Below are positions 5,586-7,653 of a stretch of 7,653 bases of DNA, piece after piece. The notes under the pieces were generated by a model, which saw nothing but the letters and a program-made list of their open reading frames with translations, made no database searches and had not been told where the DNA came from. Each line of letters opens with the position of its first letter. The stretch's first letter is position 1. The position numbers were made by a program, and so were the translations under genes. The DNA lies in assembly GCA_017860725.1 (NCBI GenBank), contig JAGDMX010000106.1, forward strand, positions 1-7,653, given 5' to 3'. This DNA is from Chloroflexota bacterium. GTDB taxonomy: Bacteria; Chloroflexota; Anaerolineae; Anaerolineales; UBA4823.

Positions 5586-7427
5586 ATGGGCTTCTTCTCT
5601 GGACTGGATACCGAAGGATACGACCGCCAATACTCCGATAAGCAGCTTACACAGCGCATCTGGGGTTATTTCAAGGGCTATACCCGCCAGCTGATCGTGG
5701 TGATGATCCTGGTGACGGTGATTGCCGTCGCCGGGGCGCTCAATCCGATCATCGTGTCCCGCTCCGTGGATGCCATGGGTGGGAATTTGACGCTAGCGCA
5801 GATAGCCCTGCTGGTGGGAGCAGTCCTCCTGACCGGCCTGATCGGGTGGTTCGCCAACTGGCTACGCCGACGCTATGTGGTGCGGATTGTGGGCGATATC
5901 GTGCTCAACCTGCGCACGGATGTTTTCCAGGCGACCGCTGAGCACGATCTGTCGTTTTACGATGAGTATGTCTCGGGCAAGATCGTCTCGCGCATCACCT
6001 CCGACACGCAGGAGTTCGGGCAGATGATCGTTCTGGTGACAGACCTGTTATCGCAGATCGTCATGGCGATCCTGCTGGCAACATTCCTGTTCACCATCGA
6101 CTGGAAGCTGACCTTGTTCCTACTGGCTTTCATGCCGTTTGTATTCCTGGCGGCGCTCGGTTTCCGCAAGCTGGCACGCCGTACCACCCGCCATGGAATG
6201 CGGGCAATGGCCAATGTCAACGCCACAATCAAGGAGACGGTCAGCGGTATCGCGGTGGCAAAGAACTTCCGCCAGGAAGCCAGTGTATACAACGAGTTCG
6301 ATCAGGCTAATCGCCAGTCGTATAAAGTCAATGTGCAGCGCGGCTTCGTGCTCTCCCTGGTCTTCCCCACGCTGAACGCATTCATGGGCATTGTGTGGGC
6401 AGCGCTGATTTATGTTGGCGGTTGGAGCGTATTCCTTGGAGCGGTGAGCCTGGGAGCCTGGTTCCTGTTCATCCAAAGCGTCGATCGCTTCTACTTCCCG
6501 ATCCTGAACCTGTCGGCTTTCTGGGCACAGGTGCAGGCCGGTCTTTCCGCCTCCGAGCGGGTGTTTGCGCTGATCGATGCCGAAGCAGAAGTGGTGCAGA
6601 CCGACCTACAGCCGGCTCCGTTGTTGAGCGGTGATATCCGCTTCGAGCAGGTGGATTTCCACTATACGGACAAAGATCCGGTGCTGAGGGGCTTTGACCT
6701 GCATATCCAACCGGGTGAGACGGTAGCACTGGTTGGCCATACCGGGGCAGGCAAGTCGTCGATCGCCAAGCTGATTGCCCGCTTTTACGAATTCCAGGGT
6801 GGCAAAATATTGATAGACGAGCAGGATATCCGCGCCTTCGACCTGCACAGCTACCGCCGCCAGTTAGGCATCGTCTCGCAGACGCCGTTCCTGTTTTCGG
6901 GGACAGTCGCCGAAAATATCTGCTACGCCTGCCCGAGCGAGGCTACCAAAGCCGAAATTGCCGACCTGGCGAAGCAAATCGGCGACGGCGAATGGCTGGA
7001 GACACTGCCACAAGGGCTGGAAACTGAAGTTGGCGAGCGCGGGGCACGGCTATCGATGGGGCAGCGGCAATTGGTGTCGCTGATGCGAGTGCTGGTGCAG
7101 CGTCCGGCGATCTTCATCCTGGACGAAGCCACAGCCAGTGTCGATCCGTTCACCGAGTGGCAAATCCAGCAGGCGCTCAACCTGATCCTGCAGAACACCA
7201 CCAGTATCCTGATCGCCCATCGCCTGTCGACGGTCAAGGCCGCTGACCGAATCATCGTGCTGCGCCAGGGAGCAATTATCGAGGAAGGCAGCCATGAGAG
7301 CCTGTTAGCACAGGGCGGACATTATGCCGAGCTGTATAACACCTACTTCCGCCACCAGTCGACTGATTACCGACCCGAAGGGTTGGAAGAGTTCCTGCAG
7401 CAAAAGGTAGAAGCAAGCGCCGATTAA
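5586..7427 (+). CDS. ABC exporter half-transporter, subunit with catalytic Walker B Glu (fused TMD-NBD)
   Basis: Encodes 613 residues. The membrane domain has about six segments (near 36-57, 72-92, 147-170, 173-192, 254-278 and 282-306), then a nucleotide-binding domain from about 348. Motifs are A-loop Y360, Walker A GHTGAGKS 384-391, Q-loop Q432, X-loop TEVGERG 480-486, signature LSMGQ 489-493, Walker B AIFILDE 508-514 with catalytic E514, D-loop SVD 518-520 and H-loop H545. The signature departs from LSGGQ (Met for the first Gly). It would complete the ATP site formed with the partner's Walker A/B and D515, so both deviations fall on the same predicted degenerate site. The consensus site pairs this subunit's E514 with the partner's LSGGQ. 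The ATG is 3 bp after the upstream stop with no strong ribosome binding site, which suggests translational coupling and 1:1 synthesis. The C-terminus extends about 25 residues past the usual end of the domain. It functions in the cytoplasmic membrane as an exporter; cargo unknown. Confidence 0.93.
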   Translation: MGFFSGLDTEGYDRQYSDKQLTQRIWGYFKGYTRQLIVVMILVTVIAVAGALNPIIVSRSVDAMGGNLTLAQIALLVGAVLLTGLIGWFANWLRRRYVVRIVGDIVLNLRTDVFQATAEHDLSFYDEYVSGKIVSRITSDTQEFGQMIVLVTDLLSQIVMAILLATFLFTIDWKLTLFLLAFMPFVFLAALGFRKLARRTTRHGMRAMANVNATIKETVSGIAVAKNFRQEASVYNEFDQANRQSYKVNVQRGFVLSLVFPTLNAFMGIVWAALIYVGGWSVFLGAVSLGAWFLFIQSVDRFYFPILNLSAFWAQVQAGLSASERVFALIDAEAEVVQTDLQPAPLLSGDIRFEQVDFHYTDKDPVLRGFDLHIQPGETVALVGHTGAGKSSIAKLIARFYEFQGGKILIDEQDIRAFDLHSYRRQLGIVSQTPFLFSGTVAENICYACPSEATKAEIADLAKQIGDGEWLETLPQGLETEVGERGARLSMGQRQLVSLMRVLVQRPAIFILDEATASVDPFTEWQIQQALNLILQNTTSILIAHRLSTVKAADRIIVLRQGAIIEEGSHESLLAQGGHYAELYNTYFRHQSTDYRPEGLEEFLQQKVEASAD

Positions 7428-7463
7428 ATTGATCGACAACCACTACAGTGGCTGTCGATCAAT
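7428..7463. repeat. Long hairpin directly after the ABC operon
   Basis: Arms attgatcgaca (7428-7438) and tgtcgatcaat (7453-7463) are perfect over 11 bp. After an A/C mismatch the stem continues as ccact (7440-7444) / agtgg (7447-7451) around a two-base centre. It starts at the base after the TAA. No T-tract follows on either strand, so it is more likely a 3'-end-stabilising stem or a protein-binding dyad than an intrinsic terminator. A true terminator follows 24 bp later. Confidence 0.55.
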
Positions 7464-7486
7464 AAGAGATTACATTAATAGCGCGG

Positions 7487-7522
7487 AACGGGTATGGGAA
7501 TCCAGTCTACCCGTTTTTATTT
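7487..7522 (+). terminator. Intrinsic terminator of the ABC exporter operon
   Basis: An 8-bp stem aacgggta (7487-7494) / tacccgtt (7508-7515) with a 13-nt loop runs directly into TTTTTATTT on the + strand. This is a standard rho-independent terminator 60 bp after the stop of the second ABC gene. On the - strand no T-run follows the stem, so it should not end transcription of the converging right-edge gene efficiently. Confidence 0.8.
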
Positions 7523-7529
7523 CAGCCGA

Positions 7530-7653
7530 CTATTCGGCCGCCGGTGCTCCGGTCGCGATTTTCTTGCTGCCTTCGATGGACTGCAGAGCCAGGTAGCGAT
7601 CGCCAAATTTCTCGATATTTTTAGCTTCAGTATCATACTGGTTGAAGTGGCGT
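7530..7653 (-). CDS. C-terminal end of an unidentified protein (5' end outside window)
   Basis: Read on the - strand, an open frame enters from the right edge and ends at TAG (7530-7532), leaving 40 residues. The sequence starts RHFNQYDTEA, continues with FGDRYLALQSIEGSKKIA and ends in the Ala/Pro-rich tail TGAPAAE. The segment looks helical and amphipathic with a flexible tail. Codon use (GC-rich third positions) and the position just beyond a terminator of the converging operon support a real gene end. I do not recognise the family with confidence and give no function. The stop lies 8 bp beyond the T-tract of the ABC terminator. Confidence 0.5.
   Translation of the reverse strand, partial: RHFNQYDTEAKNIEKFGDRYLALQSIEGSKKIATGAPAAE

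Overview
The window looks like chromosomal DNA of a Gram-variable, moderately GC-rich bacterium, most plausibly a member of the Chloroflexota (Anaerolineae-like). The clues are indirect: a GTCATTGCGAGGAGCG...GAAGCAATC...GATTGCTTC...CTCGCAATGAC palindromic interspersed repeat of a type I associate with Chloroflexota and some other phyla, weak or absent Shine-Dalgarno sites before several genes, and the style of the paired ABC exporter genes. No rRNA, tRNA, CRISPR array, transposase or phage gene was seen.

Left part (1-2573). The end of a secreted or surface sialidase-like beta-propeller gene (+ strand, entering from the left edge) converges on a complete gene of the same general kind on the - strand (374-2089, signal peptide plus five Asp boxes). 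Their C-terminal sequences resemble one another, so they are probably diverged paralogues. A strong hairpin between them serves as a terminator for the - strand gene. Upstream of that gene lies about 480 bp of AT-rich DNA. It holds a good leftward sigma70-type promoter far from the gene, a dyad, and an extended -10 element for the rightward gene.

Middle (2574-3721). A YkgJ-like cysteine-cluster protein gene is followed immediately by two copies of the palindromic repeat (one complete, one lacking its right arm), then by a small GIY-YIG nuclease-domain gene. The repeats start right at the stop codon, and both are open in the GIY-YIG frame.

Right part (3819-7427). Two adjacent half-transporter genes, 3 bp apart, encode the two different subunits of a heterodimeric type IV ABC exporter. 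The first subunit has Asp in place of the Walker B catalytic Glu. The second has the Glu but a variant signature motif (LSMGQ). Together they predict one degenerate and one consensus ATP site, as in the TM287/288, BmrCD and LmrCD class. A hairpin and a classic intrinsic terminator follow. The last 124 bp hold the C-terminal end of an unidentified - strand gene.

I do not see convincing evidence for a wholly new multi-gene system. The points most worth a second look are the repeat translated in frame ahead of a GIY-YIG nuclease, the long promoter-bearing leader of the propeller gene, and the asymmetric ABC pair.
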